From positions 1 to 13,856 of the forward strand of contig CAZHBB010000080.1 in NCBI GenBank assembly GCA_964530185.1: a stretch of 13,856 bases of DNA, in the 5' to 3' direction. This document shows, piece by piece, positions 13,768-13,856 of the stretch (the stretch's first letter is position 1; each line of letters starts with the position of its first letter). Below the pieces are notes generated by a model. It was not told the origin of the DNA, did not search any database, and was given only the letters and a program-made list of their open reading frames with translations. Source of the DNA: PWVB01 sp964530185. GTDB lineage: Bacteria; Chloroflexota; Anaerolineae; B4-G1; SLSP01. Position numbers and translations under genes: made by a program.

Positions 13768-13821
13768 GCAAATCCAGGCAGGTCCGTCAGGGACCAACTA
13801 TCTCGCGACGCATGGATTTGC
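13768..13821. repeat. Nested inverted repeats
   Basis: GCAAATCCA (13768-13776) is the exact reverse complement of TGGATTTGC (13813-13821). Inside it GGTCC (13781-13785) and GGACC (13791-13795) form a second small stem with a 5-base loop. Together they could fold into a stem with an inner hairpin. Confidence 0.45.
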
Positions 13822-13846
13822 TCTCCGCTGCGACCCGCGGTAGACT
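13818..13846 (+). promoter_or_regulatory. Possible outward promoter at the right edge
   Basis: TTGCTC (13818-13823), a 17-base spacer and TAGACT (13841-13846), matching consensus at 3 of 6 and 4 of 6. It would drive a plus-strand gene beyond the window. The nested inverted repeat overlaps its -35. Weak on sequence alone. Confidence 0.3.
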
Positions 13847-13856
13847 CTGGAATGGC

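Larger units (their letters stand above)
13403..13856. other. 454-bp non-coding regulatory region
   Basis: No convincing gene. Open frames here (up to 75 codons) have no family signature and no good ribosome binding site. The stretch holds a leader hairpin, an extended -10 promoter, two inverted palindromic elements, nested inverted repeats and a possible outward promoter, each listed separately. Nothing recognisable lies in 13600-13745. Confidence 0.7.

Overview
The window is GC-rich, densely packed bacterial DNA with many GTG starts and 4-base stop/start overlaps. The gene set (XdhC family, PF10107-type Holliday-resolvase-like protein, tandem deoxynucleoside kinases, ChlI/ChlD-like pair) together with a GTAGGGGCG-type dispersed palindrome suggests a Chloroflexota chromosome, perhaps Anaerolineae-like. 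That placement is an inference from gene content; there is no rRNA or other phylogenetic marker. I see no tRNA, rRNA, CRISPR array, transposase or phage gene.

Layout. (1) 1-143: a perfect 20-bp palindrome that looks like a dispersed repeat, then a promoter with a consensus TATAAT. (2) 144-5200, plus strand: a hydantoinase/dihydropyrimidinase-type amidohydrolase, a membrane-anchored PD-(D/E)XK-like protein, an XdhC-family molybdenum-cofactor maturation protein, a degenerate cupin and a BaiN/HI0933-type flavoprotein. The layout suggests a nitrogen-heterocycle (purine/pyrimidine/hydantoin) catabolic operon, but the molybdenum hydroxylase that XdhC should serve is not in the window. (3) 5201-5370: a promoter region. 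(4) 5371-10695, plus strand: two different deoxynucleoside kinases, a soluble GAF-PAS histidine kinase, an AlaX-type alanyl-tRNA editing protein with a DHHA1 domain, and a metallo-beta-lactamase-like protein that has lost its metal ligands. Tight coupling suggests one transcript mixing nucleotide salvage, signalling and translation quality control.

(5) 10696-10790: a convergent intergenic region with hairpins. (6) 13402 down to 10791, minus strand: a ChlI/BchI-like AAA+ ATPase, a VWA protein equal to the linker plus VWA half of ChlD, and a PncC/CinA-C nicotinamide-nucleotide amidase. A 15-bp inverted repeat with an extra internal copy of one arm lies between the first two genes, so two mutually exclusive hairpins are possible directly ahead of a start codon with no visible Shine-Dalgarno sequence. 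(7) 13403-13856: a non-coding regulatory region. It holds an extended -10 promoter for the chelatase-like operon, a hairpin in its leader, two inverted copies of a 16-bp palindromic element centred 80 bp apart, nested inverted repeats and a possible divergent promoter at the right edge.

No single locus is clearly a new system. The best leads are the switch-like hairpin between the chelatase-like genes, the paired palindromes upstream of them, the split ChlD with an altered MIDAS motif, the metal-less MBL protein, and the membrane-anchored nuclease-like protein inside a catabolic operon.
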